A stretch of 64,000 nucleotides of DNA, from positions 620,001-684,000 of the forward strand of contig NZ_VIRN01000064.1 of the NCBI RefSeq assembly GCF_008107725.1. The letters are read 5' to 3'. Origin of the DNA: Marinobacter sp. BW6. GTDB taxonomy: Bacteria > Pseudomonadota > Gammaproteobacteria > Pseudomonadales > Oleiphilaceae. Below the pieces are notes generated by a model. The model made no database searches, was not told the origin of the DNA, and worked only from the letters and a program-made list of their open reading frames with translations. The position numbers and the translations under genes are program-made. Positions 46,772 to 55,658 of this stretch are shown here, in pieces. Within the stretch, counting starts at the first letter, position 1, and the number at the start of each line of letters is the position of its first letter.

Positions 46772-48439
46772 ATGCAGGCATTACAACAACAAGATTTCAT
46801 GGCCCTGGTGGATAACCATCCCAGGGCAATCATGCTGTCAACAACGGAACCCAGAATTGCTTACGTGAACCGTATGTTCCGCTCTGTAACCGGCTACCAC
46901 GCAGAAGAAGTGCTTGGTCAGGCGCCTTCGGTACTGAGCTCCGGGCTGCATTCGCCTGAGTTCTATCAGGACATGTGGAAGAGTCTGAGTGATCAGGGGC
47001 GTTGGGAGGGGGTGATCTGGAATCGTCGCAAGAATGGCGAGACCTATCCCCAATGGTTGACCATATATCCCGTGCAGAGAGCGGGACGACAGTTCTTTGC
47101 CGGCATCTTTACCGATGTCGGAGATATTGCCGCCGCTGATGAGCGCCTGGCCTCGCTGGCCTATTACGATACGCTGACGCAGCTGCCCAACCGTTCTCTG
47201 TTCCAGGAATTCCTCAAGGCTCGGGTATCCCAGCGGGAGCGTGACGGTGGCTGTTTTGCTGTGCTGTATGTGGACCTCGATTTTTTCAAGTCTATTAACG
47301 ATCTGCACGGGCACGAATGTGGCGACCAGGTTCTGCAACAGGCCGCCCAGTGTATCCAGAGTGTTCTGCGGAAGGGCGATGTGGTTGCGCGGCTCTCCGG
47401 AGATGAATTCGCGGTCATCATCGAGCTGCAAAATGATGACGATCTGGAGAGCGTTTGTCAGCGCATGACACAGGTCTTTCAGGCGCCCATTATCGTGAGT
47501 TACCGGGAGTACTTCCTGTCTGCTTCTGTTGGTGCCGCGGTATATCCTGACCATGGCCGCACCGGCGCGGAGCTGTTGCAGAACGCAGACAGGGCCATGT
47601 ATTCGGCCAAAATGGCGGGCCGGGCCTGCTACCGTATTTACAGTGCTGTGGACAATGAGCGGGGGCGGCACAGACAACGCCTGTCTGAGGCGCTGATCGC
47701 CTCCTTGAAGACTGCTCCGGAGGAATTCAGCGTGGTCTATCAGCCCCAGTACCACCTTGCGACTGGCAAGGTTGCCGGGTTGGAGGCACTGTTGCGCTGG
47801 AATCACCCGGAATTCGGCACGGTATCGCCCGCGGATTTCGTCCCCATTGCAGAGCAGCGGGGGCATATTCATGAACTGACCGAGCACCTGGTGCGCTGTG
47901 TACTTGCCGATCTTCCTGAGCGCTTGGGCGAGCTGCCTCAGAGGCTTGGCCTGGCGATCAATATTTCTGCGCGCCAGATCACCGATTCCCGGCTGGAAGC
48001 CTTATTGGAGCCACTGTTTGACCGCATCCGCGGTGTTGGCTGGACACCTGAAATCGAGATTACTGAAACCCACCTGATGAACCTTTCGAGACAGTGCCTG
48101 AATCGTCTGCGGGAGTTCGGTGAACAAGGAGTGGTAGTCGCCATTGACGACTTTGGGACGGGCTACTCCTCACTGGCTTATCTGCATACCCTGCCTTTGC
48201 ATGTGTTGAAAATTGACCGGCAATTCATCTGGCGCCTTGGCGGTAAGTCTGGCGATTCCCGGATCGTCTCTGCGATCCTCGGGATTGCCGAGGCACTTGG
48301 CCTGGAGGTGGTGGCGGAGGGAATCGAGACCGAAGAGCAGCGCAGCAAACTCCAGGAACTGAATTGCCATCGGGGCCAGGGGTACCTGATGGCACGACCG
48401 GCCCCCTGGGGGGCATGGGAAGATGATCTGATTGATTAA
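46772..48439 (+). CDS. PAS-GGDEF-EAL protein (cyclic-di-GMP synthesis and/or degradation)
   Basis: A 555-residue cytoplasmic protein. The PAS domain spans about 10-118 (YVNRMFRSVTGYHAEEVLGQ). The GGDEF domain spans about 125-290 with active-site LSGDEF (208-213, SGDEF variant). The EAL domain spans about 305-550 with EALLRW (338-343), NISARQ and DDFGTGYSS (459-467). Both active sites look intact, so it may make or hydrolyse c-di-GMP depending on signals. The start at 46772 has AAGGAG 10 bases upstream; the frame is open further upstream from a TTG without such support. Confidence 0.93.
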   Translation: MQALQQQDFMALVDNHPRAIMLSTTEPRIAYVNRMFRSVTGYHAEEVLGQAPSVLSSGLHSPEFYQDMWKSLSDQGRWEGVIWNRRKNGETYPQWLTIYPVQRAGRQFFAGIFTDVGDIAAADERLASLAYYDTLTQLPNRSLFQEFLKARVSQRERDGGCFAVLYVDLDFFKSINDLHGHECGDQVLQQAAQCIQSVLRKGDVVARLSGDEFAVIIELQNDDDLESVCQRMTQVFQAPIIVSYREYFLSASVGAAVYPDHGRTGAELLQNADRAMYSAKMAGRACYRIYSAVDNERGRHRQRLSEALIASLKTAPEEFSVVYQPQYHLATGKVAGLEALLRWNHPEFGTVSPADFVPIAEQRGHIHELTEHLVRCVLADLPERLGELPQRLGLAINISARQITDSRLEALLEPLFDRIRGVGWTPEIEITETHLMNLSRQCLNRLREFGEQGVVVAIDDFGTGYSSLAYLHTLPLHVLKIDRQFIWRLGGKSGDSRIVSAILGIAEALGLEVVAEGIETEEQRSKLQELNCHRGQGYLMARPAPWGAWEDDLID

Positions 48440-48480
48440 TGTCAATATAACGGTAAATGTCCCTAGGAAATGTAAGGTTT

Positions 48481-48495
48481 TGCAAGATATGGCTA
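48481..48495 (+). promoter_or_regulatory. XylS-type half-site upstream of the AraC-family gene
   Basis: TGCA-N6-GGCTA, the second copy of the motif at 46674-46688. It lies 55 bases before the AraC-family start, a position suited to autoregulation. I found no second well-conserved half-site at the 21-base spacing used in the Pm promoter. Confidence 0.45.
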
Positions 48496-48549
48496 GTGGA
48501 ACAATCTGACATCCTATAGAAATATCCCAACCTTTCCACGCAGGGATTT

Positions 48550-49527
48550 ATGGGACATACATCTTCGAACCTGGATCTGGGCGCATACCTGAAGCTGAAC
48601 AATTCCTCATTGGATGAATGGCTTGCCGCGCTCCGTGAGCTGTCAGGCTGCGACGACATGAACTGCCGCCTGCATTCGGGCAGCGGTCGTGTAGGTGCTC
48701 TGTCGGTGCTTGCCAGTGAATGCGGGCATGTGATTTCGCTCAGGGCCAGCAAAGGCATGGATGTGTCCGGCTGCCGTGCATCGAATCCGGTGCTGCTTTT
48801 GCCGAGAGCCGGAAATCCTGAAATTGCCACTCGGGGAGGAGGCTGGCGCCCCCTGGATCGGCTGTTCCTCGCTCGTCCTGAAGACAGGTTTGAACTCCGT
48901 CTGGCACCCGAGACAGAGGTTATGATGCTGAGGCCCGGAAATGGTGCGCTGGATAATGTGCTACCGCAATCATTCGGCGAGTGGCAGCCCATTCTGGAAG
49001 CGATGATCGGCTGCTATCTCGAACGTTTGCCATTCGTTCGTGATGATGTTCAGGCCCGGCAATTGACCACTCGTCTCTTCAATTCCATTAAATCACCCTG
49101 GACACCCAAGAAGGCGGCGGTTTGCTCAGAGCGGACTCTTGACCGCCGATTGCAGCGGGTGGTTGAGAGAATTATGGTGGATCCTTCCTGGGAGTTTGAT
49201 CTTCAGGAGCTGGCGAGTTATGCCGGGGTGAGCGAGCGTAACCTCTACTACCTGATGAAGCGGGAAACCGGCATCACGCCCTATCGTTTCTATCAGAGAG
49301 CACGTTTGATACGGGTCCGCGAGCGGTTGGTTGACTGTCAATGTGAGGTTCCACACATCTCCTGGTATGCCGCAGATGAAGGTTTCTCGCACCTTGGCCG
49401 TTTCGCAGCCATGTACCGGGAGCATTTCGGGGAGCTGCCCAGTGAAACGGTGCAATGGCGGCGAAGCCTGCAGGGTAGCGGGACTGGCGAGAGGGTTTTG
49501 GGCGAGCCTGATCTTGCGTCGTCCTGA
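48550..49527 (+). CDS. AraC/XylS-family transcriptional regulator
   Basis: A 325-residue regulator. The N-terminal ~170 residues look like an AraC_binding_2-type effector domain. The C-terminal ~100 residues (225-310) hold two helix-turn-helix motifs (FDLQELASYAGVSERNLYYL and VPHISWYAADEGFSHLGRF). AGGGA precedes the ATG. It follows the GGDEF-EAL gene by 110 bases. TGCAN6GGCTA motifs upstream of both genes suggest they are its targets. The effector is unknown. Confidence 0.9.
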   Translation: MGHTSSNLDLGAYLKLNNSSLDEWLAALRELSGCDDMNCRLHSGSGRVGALSVLASECGHVISLRASKGMDVSGCRASNPVLLLPRAGNPEIATRGGGWRPLDRLFLARPEDRFELRLAPETEVMMLRPGNGALDNVLPQSFGEWQPILEAMIGCYLERLPFVRDDVQARQLTTRLFNSIKSPWTPKKAAVCSERTLDRRLQRVVERIMVDPSWEFDLQELASYAGVSERNLYYLMKRETGITPYRFYQRARLIRVRERLVDCQCEVPHISWYAADEGFSHLGRFAAMYREHFGELPSETVQWRRSLQGSGTGERVLGEPDLASS

Positions 49528-49537
49528 CCCGTAGAGC

Positions 49538-49572
49538 AAAAAAGCCCGGCTCACGTTTCCGTGGCCGGGGCT
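49538..49572 (-). terminator. intrinsic terminator of the RND efflux operon
   Basis: Read on the minus strand, a GC-rich stem of about 12 pairs with two single-base bulges and a GAAA tetraloop is followed by TTTTTT (A run at 49538-49543). It lies directly past the RND permease stop. Confidence 0.75.
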
Positions 49573-49588
49573 GGTGTATTAGATCGGG

Positions 49589-52500
49589 TCAGTGGGCCGG
49601 AGCCGACTTATCCTCAAGTTCTGACCCTTTGCCATATTCCTCGGTAGCTGAACCGTGATGATCCCGGCCCAGCAGAATATAGAACGCTGGCAACACAAAG
49701 ATGGTGAACAGGGTACCAATACCCAGTCCGGCGCTGATGGTCAGGCCGATGGCAAAGCGGCTCTCCGCGCCCGGGCCAACGGCTATCAGCAGTGGCACCA
49801 TGGCGAAGATCAGCGCCAGGGATGTCATGATGATTGGCCGCAGGCGAATTGCCGCCGCTTCAATCACCGCATCCACTTTGTTAAGCCCGCGATCCTTCTG
49901 CAGTTGATTGGCGAACTCGACAATCAGGATGCCGTTCTTCGATACCACCCCGATCAGTGTGATGAGGCCGACCTGGGTGTATATGTTCATGGTGGCGAAA
50001 CCAAGCACGATGAACGCCATGGCTCCCGCCACCGACATGGGTACCGATACCAGAATGATGAACGGATCCCGCCAGCTTTCGAATTGGGCTGCCAGAACCA
50101 GGTAAATCACCAGTAGCGAGAGGAAGAAGGTCACCATCAGAGCGCTGCCCTGGGTAGCCAACTGGCGGCTTTGACCGGTGTAGTCGTAACTGAAGCCCTG
50201 GGGAAAGACTTCTGCTGAGGTCTGCTCCATAAAGTCCATGGCGGTGCCTGCGGCCACGCCAGGCATGACCACACCCTGGAGTGTCAGGGAGTTTTGCTGG
50301 TTGAACTGGGTGCGGTTAGACGGTTCAACGTCTTGGCTGAAGCTGACCACGCTGCCCAGTGGCACCAGATCACCGTTATCCGCACGAATGTAATACTCAT
50401 TGAGCGCCTGGGCATCCAGTCGGAACTTCTGATCAACCTGTGGAATAACCTGGTAGGAACGTCCCTCCATGCTGAACCGGTTGATGTAACCGCCACCCAG
50501 CATGCTCGACAGGCTCTGGCCAACGTCCTGCATGGACAGGCCCAGATCCGCCACCCGGTCCCGGTCGACGTTGATGCGCGTGATTGGGCGGTCAAAGTTG
50601 ATGGACTTCTGCAGGAACATGAAGTTACCGCTGCCCATGGCTTTGCCTAGCAGTTCATCCGCTACCTGATCCAGCTGCTCATAGCTGCTGCCGGTGGTGA
50701 TCACAAACTGGAACGGCAGGCCACCGCCTGAGCCGGGCAGGGAGGGTCGCGGGAAGACGGCAGTCTGGAGGCCGGTGACGTTCTTGAGCTCCGCATCCAG
50801 CTTCGGCTGGGCTTCAAACTGGCTGATCTCCCGTTCACTCCAGGGCGCCATCTTGAAGCCGCCGAACACGGCGTTAGGGCCGGTGATACCGATGATCATG
50901 AAGTCTTCGTTGTAGCCCGGAACCGTCGACATGCGCTCCTGAACCTCGTCACCATGTTCGGTCAGGTAATCGAGGGTAGAGGTTTGTGGGCCGAGCCCCT
51001 GGTAGAACAGAATACCCTGGTCCTCGGTGGGCGCGAGTTCATTCTGGCTCATCATGACCATGAAGTAGATAGAGCCAAGCACTACCAGGGCAAAAAAGAT
51101 CACCACCGATTTGGTCTGCATCAGGGACGACAGCGTCGATTTGTAACCGGACGCGATTCCGTTGAAAGAACGTTCGACCAGATTCTCGAATTTCCCCGGG
51201 TTACCATGGGGCTTCAGAACCATACCCGACAGCATCGGCGAGAGTGTCAGGGCCACGATACCGGAAATAACCACCGTGCCGGCCAGGGTGAAGGCAAACT
51301 CAGTAAACAGTGAGCCGACCAGTCCGCCCATGAAACCGATGGGCGCATAGACGGCAACCAGGGTTGTGGTCATGGCGATGATCGGTATCGCCATTTCCCG
51401 GGCACCGTTTATAGCGGCATTAAAACGGGATTCTCCCTGCTCGATATGCCGGTGCACGTTCTCCACCATAATGATGGCGTCGTCCACCACAAGGCCGATG
51501 GCTAATACCATGGACAGCAAGGTGAGCAGGTTCAGCGAGAAACCGAACATCAGCATGATGAAGGCACCGCCGACCAGTGACAGCGGAACTGCAACAGAGG
51601 GCACAATTGAGGCCCGCACCGAACCGAGGCAGAGGAATACCACTACCAGAACAATGATCATGGCTTCCAGCAGCGTCTGGATAACCTCGTTGATGGAATC
51701 CTCGATGAAGTCAGAGGCATCGTACGCCAGACGCACATCCAGCCCGGACGGCAGTTGGCTTTCGATATCGGGCAGCTCGTCCTTCACCAGGCCGGCGACC
51801 GTCAGCGGGTTGGCCCCGGGAGCCAGTTCAATGGCTACATAGGTGGCCGGCTGGCCTTTATAAAGCGCCAGCTGATTGTAGGTTTCAGAGCCCAGCTCAA
51901 CGCGGGCAATGTCCTGCAGTCGGATCTGTGTGCCATCGGACTGCTTGACCACCAGGTTGCGGAACGCGTCCGGGTCAGCGACATCGGTGTCACTGGTCAT
52001 GCTGATTTCGGTATAGGTACCTTTGGTGTTTCCGACAGCGGCCTGGTAGTTGTTGGCGCGAAGCTTTGCGACCACTTCCTGGGGTGTCATATCCACCGCC
52101 GCAAGACGTTCCGGATCCAACCACACCCTCAATGCGAATTTACGGCCCAACAATTCTGCCTTGCCGACACCGGACAGTGCCTGAAGCCGGGGCTGGACAA
52201 CACGGGTCAGATAATCGGTGATCTGGGGTACGGCCAGTTCGTTACTGTAAAAGGCGATGTACATCAGGGCCGTCGAGTCACCGGTCGTGGAGGTGATCAC
52301 CGGGTCTTGGGCTTCCGCCGGTAACACGTTCCGCTGGCTCGCCACCTTGGCCTGGATTTCTGCGAGGGCCGCGTTGGCGTCATAGTTCAGAACCATCTTC
52401 GCTTCGATGGTGGAAGTGCCCTGGGAGCTGGTGGACGTCAGGTAGTCGATGCCGCTGGCTTCGGCAATTGCCTGCTGCAGAGGGGTGGTAATGAAACCCT

Positions 52501-52678
52501 TGATCAGATCAGAGCTGGCACCAGGATAGGCCGTTGTCACGGTCACCGTGGTGCTTTCGAGCTCCGGATACTGCCGTATTTCCATTTCCATGGCCGCCCG
52601 TGCGCCCAGAAGCAGGATCAGCAGGCTGACCACCGTCGCCAGTACGGGACGATGGATAAATATGTCAGTGAAGCGCAT
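49589..52678 (-). CDS. RND efflux pump inner-membrane permease (HAE1 type)
   Basis: A 1029-residue proton-driven exporter of the AcrB/MexB superfamily. Helix 4 carries the proton-relay aspartates Asp399-Asp400 (GLVVDDAIIMVENV), and the family blocks GSVRASIVPSVAVPLSL and LAPTEDQG are present. There are two large periplasmic loops and 12 expected helices. The start overlaps the stop of the adaptor gene by one base (TAATG). No outer-membrane channel gene is adjacent, so it probably uses a TolC/OprM encoded elsewhere. Substrates unknown. Confidence 0.94.
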   Translation of the reverse strand: MRFTDIFIHRPVLATVVSLLILLLGARAAMEMEIRQYPELESTTVTVTTAYPGASSDLIKGFITTPLQQAIAEASGIDYLTSTSSQGTSTIEAKMVLNYDANAALAEIQAKVASQRNVLPAEAQDPVITSTTGDSTALMYIAFYSNELAVPQITDYLTRVVQPRLQALSGVGKAELLGRKFALRVWLDPERLAAVDMTPQEVVAKLRANNYQAAVGNTKGTYTEISMTSDTDVADPDAFRNLVVKQSDGTQIRLQDIARVELGSETYNQLALYKGQPATYVAIELAPGANPLTVAGLVKDELPDIESQLPSGLDVRLAYDASDFIEDSINEVIQTLLEAMIIVLVVVFLCLGSVRASIVPSVAVPLSLVGGAFIMLMFGFSLNLLTLLSMVLAIGLVVDDAIIMVENVHRHIEQGESRFNAAINGAREMAIPIIAMTTTLVAVYAPIGFMGGLVGSLFTEFAFTLAGTVVISGIVALTLSPMLSGMVLKPHGNPGKFENLVERSFNGIASGYKSTLSSLMQTKSVVIFFALVVLGSIYFMVMMSQNELAPTEDQGILFYQGLGPQTSTLDYLTEHGDEVQERMSTVPGYNEDFMIIGITGPNAVFGGFKMAPWSEREISQFEAQPKLDAELKNVTGLQTAVFPRPSLPGSGGGLPFQFVITTGSSYEQLDQVADELLGKAMGSGNFMFLQKSINFDRPITRINVDRDRVADLGLSMQDVGQSLSSMLGGGYINRFSMEGRSYQVIPQVDQKFRLDAQALNEYYIRADNGDLVPLGSVVSFSQDVEPSNRTQFNQQNSLTLQGVVMPGVAAGTAMDFMEQTSAEVFPQGFSYDYTGQSRQLATQGSALMVTFFLSLLVIYLVLAAQFESWRDPFIILVSVPMSVAGAMAFIVLGFATMNIYTQVGLITLIGVVSKNGILIVEFANQLQKDRGLNKVDAVIEAAAIRLRPIIMTSLALIFAMVPLLIAVGPGAESRFAIGLTISAGLGIGTLFTIFVLPAFYILLGRDHHGSATEEYGKGSELEDKSAPAH

Positions 52679-53778
52679 TACTCAGATGCCCCCTGCTTCT
52701 GATCTTCTTCCTGGATGGCAACCTTCTGTCCGGCTCGCAGACGCAGCAAGCCCTTCTCGACGATGGTTTCGCCGGCCTCCAGCCCGGACAGAACGGCAAC
52801 ACGGGTATTGCGGGTTTCGCCGGTGGTTACCGTGCGGCGATTAACGACCAGGTTGCCCTCTTCGTTTTCCTTGACCACAAACACAAAGTCGCCGTAGGTG
52901 TTGTAGGAGATGGCGGTGCGCGGGACGGTCACAACTTCGTTGTCCTCAGGCTGCTGGGTCAGAACAGTCGCAAACATACCCGGGCGCAACAGGTTGTCCG
53001 GGTTGGAGAGTGTGGCTCGGATTCTGACCGTTCGTGTTTCCGGGTTAACCGAGGTATTGATGGCGCTGACGGACCCTTCAAAATCCTGCTCCGGAACCGC
53101 TGCGACGGTAGCGACTACCGGGTAGCCGGTCTTCACGTTCGGCAGGTTCTTCTCCGACAGGGTGTAGTCAACATAGATCGGATCGAGCATGTTGATCTCG
53201 ACAATGGGAGTGCCGGTGGCAATATATTCGCCCTGGTCGACCATCCGGATACCCAGCGTGCCATCAAAAGGCGCACGAATGATCTTCTTGCTCAGTTGGG
53301 CCTCGGCTTCGTTAACTCGTGCGCGGGCAGCGTCGAAGTTGGCCTTGGCTTCATCGTACTGGGACTGGGAGACTGCGCGCTTGGGCAGCAGATCGGACAC
53401 CCGCTTGAATTCCTGCTCGGCCAGTTGTGCCTCGGCGCGGCGGGTGCGCAAGGCAGCTTCGTCGATAGCTGCATCAATCCGGATCAACACGTCGCCGCGC
53501 TTGACCAGGTCCCCGGATTCGAAATTGATGGTCTCGATGACGCCGGGCACTTCATTCGCCACCTGGATGCCGTTGACGGCTTCAACACTGCCTACAGCCT
53601 TGATGGCCGGCGTCCAGGCTTCGCGACGGGCCTCAATTGCGGAAATCTGGGCCGGTGGCTGGGGCTGGGACATCTGCTCTTGCATCTGGCCAAACTGGTA
53701 GAACTTGTAGCCAAAGATGCCTCCGAGCACTACGCCGAGAAAAATAATGACAATCAGAAAGCGGGTAGCAGTGCGCAT
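52678..53778 (-). CDS. RND efflux periplasmic adaptor (membrane fusion protein)
   Basis: A 366-residue MexA/AcrA-type adaptor. The N-terminal membrane anchor (about 7-27, FLIVIIFLGVVLGGIFGYKFY) has no lipobox. The lipoyl domain, a coiled-coil hairpin (about 95-165, rich in Ala/Glu/Arg), a beta-barrel domain (APFDGTLGIRMVDQGEYI) and the membrane-proximal domain follow in order. First gene of the two-gene pump operon, with AGGACC before the ATG. No regulator gene is divergent from it. Confidence 0.94.
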   Translation of the reverse strand: MRTATRFLIVIIFLGVVLGGIFGYKFYQFGQMQEQMSQPQPPAQISAIEARREAWTPAIKAVGSVEAVNGIQVANEVPGVIETINFESGDLVKRGDVLIRIDAAIDEAALRTRRAEAQLAEQEFKRVSDLLPKRAVSQSQYDEAKANFDAARARVNEAEAQLSKKIIRAPFDGTLGIRMVDQGEYIATGTPIVEINMLDPIYVDYTLSEKNLPNVKTGYPVVATVAAVPEQDFEGSVSAINTSVNPETRTVRIRATLSNPDNLLRPGMFATVLTQQPEDNEVVTVPRTAISYNTYGDFVFVVKENEEGNLVVNRRTVTTGETRNTRVAVLSGLEAGETIVEKGLLRLRAGQKVAIQEEDQKQGASE

Positions 53779-53920
53779 GGTTCGGGTCCTGAGGATCTGT
53801 GTCAGATTTGGGGAAGCATAGCATCCTACAAAATCGGGGTCGCGATTGTCACCGGGTTGTAGGTATTTCTATCTAGGCTTGGAGGCACTGATTTTGATGA
53901 ATGTCATGGTGGCATTCGCG

Positions 53921-53933
53921 GTAAACGGTTTAC
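53921..53933. promoter_or_regulatory. perfect palindrome, possible operator
   Basis: GTAAACGGTTTAC is a 13-base perfect dyad in the gap between the RND operon (143 bases upstream of its start) and the divergent J-protein gene. The size fits a repressor site, but no regulator is linked to it. Confidence 0.3.
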
Positions 53934-54003
53934 GCACGGGACACTGGTAATATAGCAGGCGTCGGTGACAGAATTACGACGATATTCAGGGTGAGGATCA
54001 ACC

Positions 54004-54510
54004 ATGCAGTGGATTCTGGGAATCGCGTTGGCAGCCGCCGTGTTTGTGATTCTGAAACAGTGGGGCGCGTTATCCGCTGAAAAGAAAAAGGCGGCCACCT
54101 GGAAAGTTGTCCTGGTGATTGGCGGCGCCTTGTTGGTGTTCATGGTGCTGACCGGTCGGATTCATGTACTTACCGCGGCTGTGGCAGCCGTGATTCCGCT
54201 GTTGCGCAAGCTTCCAGCCTTGCTGAAATTTGCTCCGGAGATCAACCGATTCATGGGAGGGAAGCAGCGGGGAGAAAGGCGAGGGCAGACGAACGATCAC
54301 TCTGGCCCGGGCACGGATCTCACTGGCCAGATGTCAGAGCGTGAGGCCTGCGATATCCTCGGTGTGAAAGCCGGCTGTACCGAAGAGGAGATCGTGATGG
54401 CTCATCGCCGGCTGATGCAAAAGCTTCACCCGGACCGCGGCGGAAACGACTACCTGGCAGCCAAACTTAATGAAGCCAAGCAGATTCTTCTGGGCAAACG
54501 ACACGCCTGA
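54004..54510 (+). CDS. membrane-anchored J-domain protein
   Basis: A 168-residue protein. It has two or three hydrophobic segments in the first ~85 residues ([35 protein letters not shown]), then a polar linker. A C-terminal J domain (about 108-165) carries [10 protein letters not shown], the HPD and downstream loop of the Pam18/Tim14-like type that stimulates DnaK-class Hsp70. GAGGAT precedes the ATG. Single gene, divergent from the efflux operon. Confidence 0.88.
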   Translation: MQWILGIALAAAVFVILKQWGALSAEKKKAATWKVVLVIGGALLVFMVLTGRIHVLTAAVAAVIPLLRKLPALLKFAPEINRFMGGKQRGERRGQTNDHSGPGTDLTGQMSEREACDILGVKAGCTEEEIVMAHRRLMQKLHPDRGGNDYLAAKLNEAKQILLGKRHA

Positions 54511-54512
54511 CG

Positions 54513-55301
54513 TCAGGGCAGAAGATCGACCCGCACTTCAAAGCTCCGATTATCGGACCGACTGCTGTTCACCTGATAAGTAATGCCGCTCCGTTCCTGG
54601 GTTGACCGGGTCGCTGTGCTGCCGAGTGACACCCACTGTCCGGGTTCCACCCGCCGAATGGTGACGACGGCCTCCGTTTCATAACCGTCCAGGTTTGCCG
54701 GTTCCTCTTCGAATGAGACAATGCTCAATTCTACCGCCTGATCGGAAATTACCTGGGGGCTGACCAGGAACCCGCTGCGAGTCTCGACCTGTTGCAGGAA
54801 GGCTGCAGGGTTCCGGCCACCGCGAACGGCAACCGGAATTGTCCGGACCTGGCCTGAGGTAATGTGCGCCGACTGGCCATCCTGCATAATCAGTGTTCGT
54901 TCCTGGGCGCTGCCGGTGGTGGTAACCCGACGCTCCGCCGATATTTCGGCCTGACCTCCGGAAGCGGAAATGCCGGCACCTGAGCGCTTGCCGCCGCTAT
55001 CTGTTCTGGAGCGAACGGTGATGCGGATCTGGACTGGCGCCACGTCCAGTGTCTCAACAAGCCGTCCGATTTCGTCCAGCAGGTCAGGTTCACCGCGCAC
55101 CACCAATTGTTGGCCTCGGGCGGTCACGGTCATCGGCGAGCTTTGATAGAGTTCGCGGATCTGCACGGCCACATCGTCGCCCGGTCTGTTATTGAGCTGG
55201 TAAACGCGGGATTCCGCCTGGGCCAGAGCCTGGCTGGAAAAAAGCCCCAGCAATAGAACCAGAACAAGCTGCAGAGGGTATCTTCGAAAAAAAATGGCCA
55301 T
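54513..55301 (-). CDS. exported protein with secretin N-terminal (NolW-like) domain
   Basis: A 262-residue protein with a signal peptide (to about residue 27, SSQALA). A secretin short N-domain follows (RVYQLNNRPGDDVAVQIRELY, TARGQQLVVRGEPDLLDEIGRLVETLDV). The C-terminal half resembles a secretin core fragment (VSPQVISDQAVELSIVSFEEE) but is far too short to form a gated pore. It could be a pilotin-like or stand-alone periplasmic partner; no type II or pilus genes are near. GGAG precedes the ATG at 55301. The stop lies 2 bases from the convergent J-protein gene. Confidence 0.8.
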   Translation of the reverse strand: MAIFFRRYPLQLVLVLLLGLFSSQALAQAESRVYQLNNRPGDDVAVQIRELYQSSPMTVTARGQQLVVRGEPDLLDEIGRLVETLDVAPVQIRITVRSRTDSGGKRSGAGISASGGQAEISAERRVTTTGSAQERTLIMQDGQSAHITSGQVRTIPVAVRGGRNPAAFLQQVETRSGFLVSPQVISDQAVELSIVSFEEEPANLDGYETEAVVTIRRVEPGQWVSLGSTATRSTQERSGITYQVNSSRSDNRSFEVRVDLLP

Positions 55302-55351
55302 TGAGTGCTCCCAATCCTTCCGTCGGTATTGAAAAAACTCCGACACACGGG

Positions 55352-55381
55352 TTGCCAAGGTGAAAACCGGGGGTATATATT
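55352..55381 (+). promoter_or_regulatory. candidate promoter of the aro leader and DAHP synthase gene
   Basis: TTGCCA (55352-55357) and a TATATATT box (55374-55381) lie 16-18 bases apart, just before the leader-peptide ATG at 55389. Transcription from here would start within a few bases of that ATG, so the leader would be nearly leaderless or start at a later codon. Confidence 0.4.
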
Positions 55382-55388
55382 GAAAAGC

Positions 55389-55526
55389 ATGAAGACGACA
55401 CACGCGACCTGTCAATTGAATGTTTTGCAAGCTTTCGGCACCAAGCCGGCGGCTGCAGTCGCTGCTGTGTTTTTCTGGTGGTTTGGTTATGGCTTTTATT
55501 TTAGCCAGAGCCGGGGCCGCCCATAG
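55389..55526 (+). CDS. aromatic leader peptide upstream of DAHP synthase (45 aa)
   Basis: A short frame starting MKTTHATCQLNV. It contains the run FFWWFGYGFYF (codons 55470-55502) and ends SQSRGRP before TAG. Nine aromatic residues in eleven positions, in front of the first enzyme of aromatic synthesis and followed by an intrinsic terminator, is the pattern of a leader peptide that senses charged tRNA-Phe, tRNA-Trp and tRNA-Tyr. The ribosome-binding site is weak, so the true start may differ (a GTG at 55467 is in frame). Regulation is inferred, not shown. Confidence 0.75.
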   Translation: MKTTHATCQLNVLQAFGTKPAAAVAAVFFWWFGYGFYFSQSRGRP

Positions 55527-55590
55527 CATCTTCATCGACCGAATAACGAGGAAGGCAGCCCGGCAGAACACCCAGGCTGCCACCGGACTC

Positions 55591-55627
55591 AAAAAGCCCC
55601 GACTGGTAGCCCAGCCGGGGCTTTTTT
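55591..55627 (+). terminator. attenuator terminator before the DAHP synthase gene
   Basis: A 12-bp stem with one mismatch (AGCCCCGACTGG with CCAGCCGGGGCT) and a 4-base loop is followed by TTTTTT, ending about 32 bases before the DAHP synthase ATG. With no complete plus-strand gene upstream other than the leader peptide, it can only act on the leader transcript. Its 5' arm (55596-55604) can also pair 8 of 9 with AGCCGGGGC inside the leader coding region (55509-55517), a ready antiterminator. Confidence 0.8.
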
Positions 55628-55658
55628 GATTCTGACCCAGGGAAACGGAAACACTGAC

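Noticed and set aside
46838..47887. Long open frame antisense to the PAS-GGDEF-EAL gene (349 codons)
   Set aside because: Mirror of a clearly coding strand with intact PAS, GGDEF and EAL motifs; no recognisable domain on the reverse strand.
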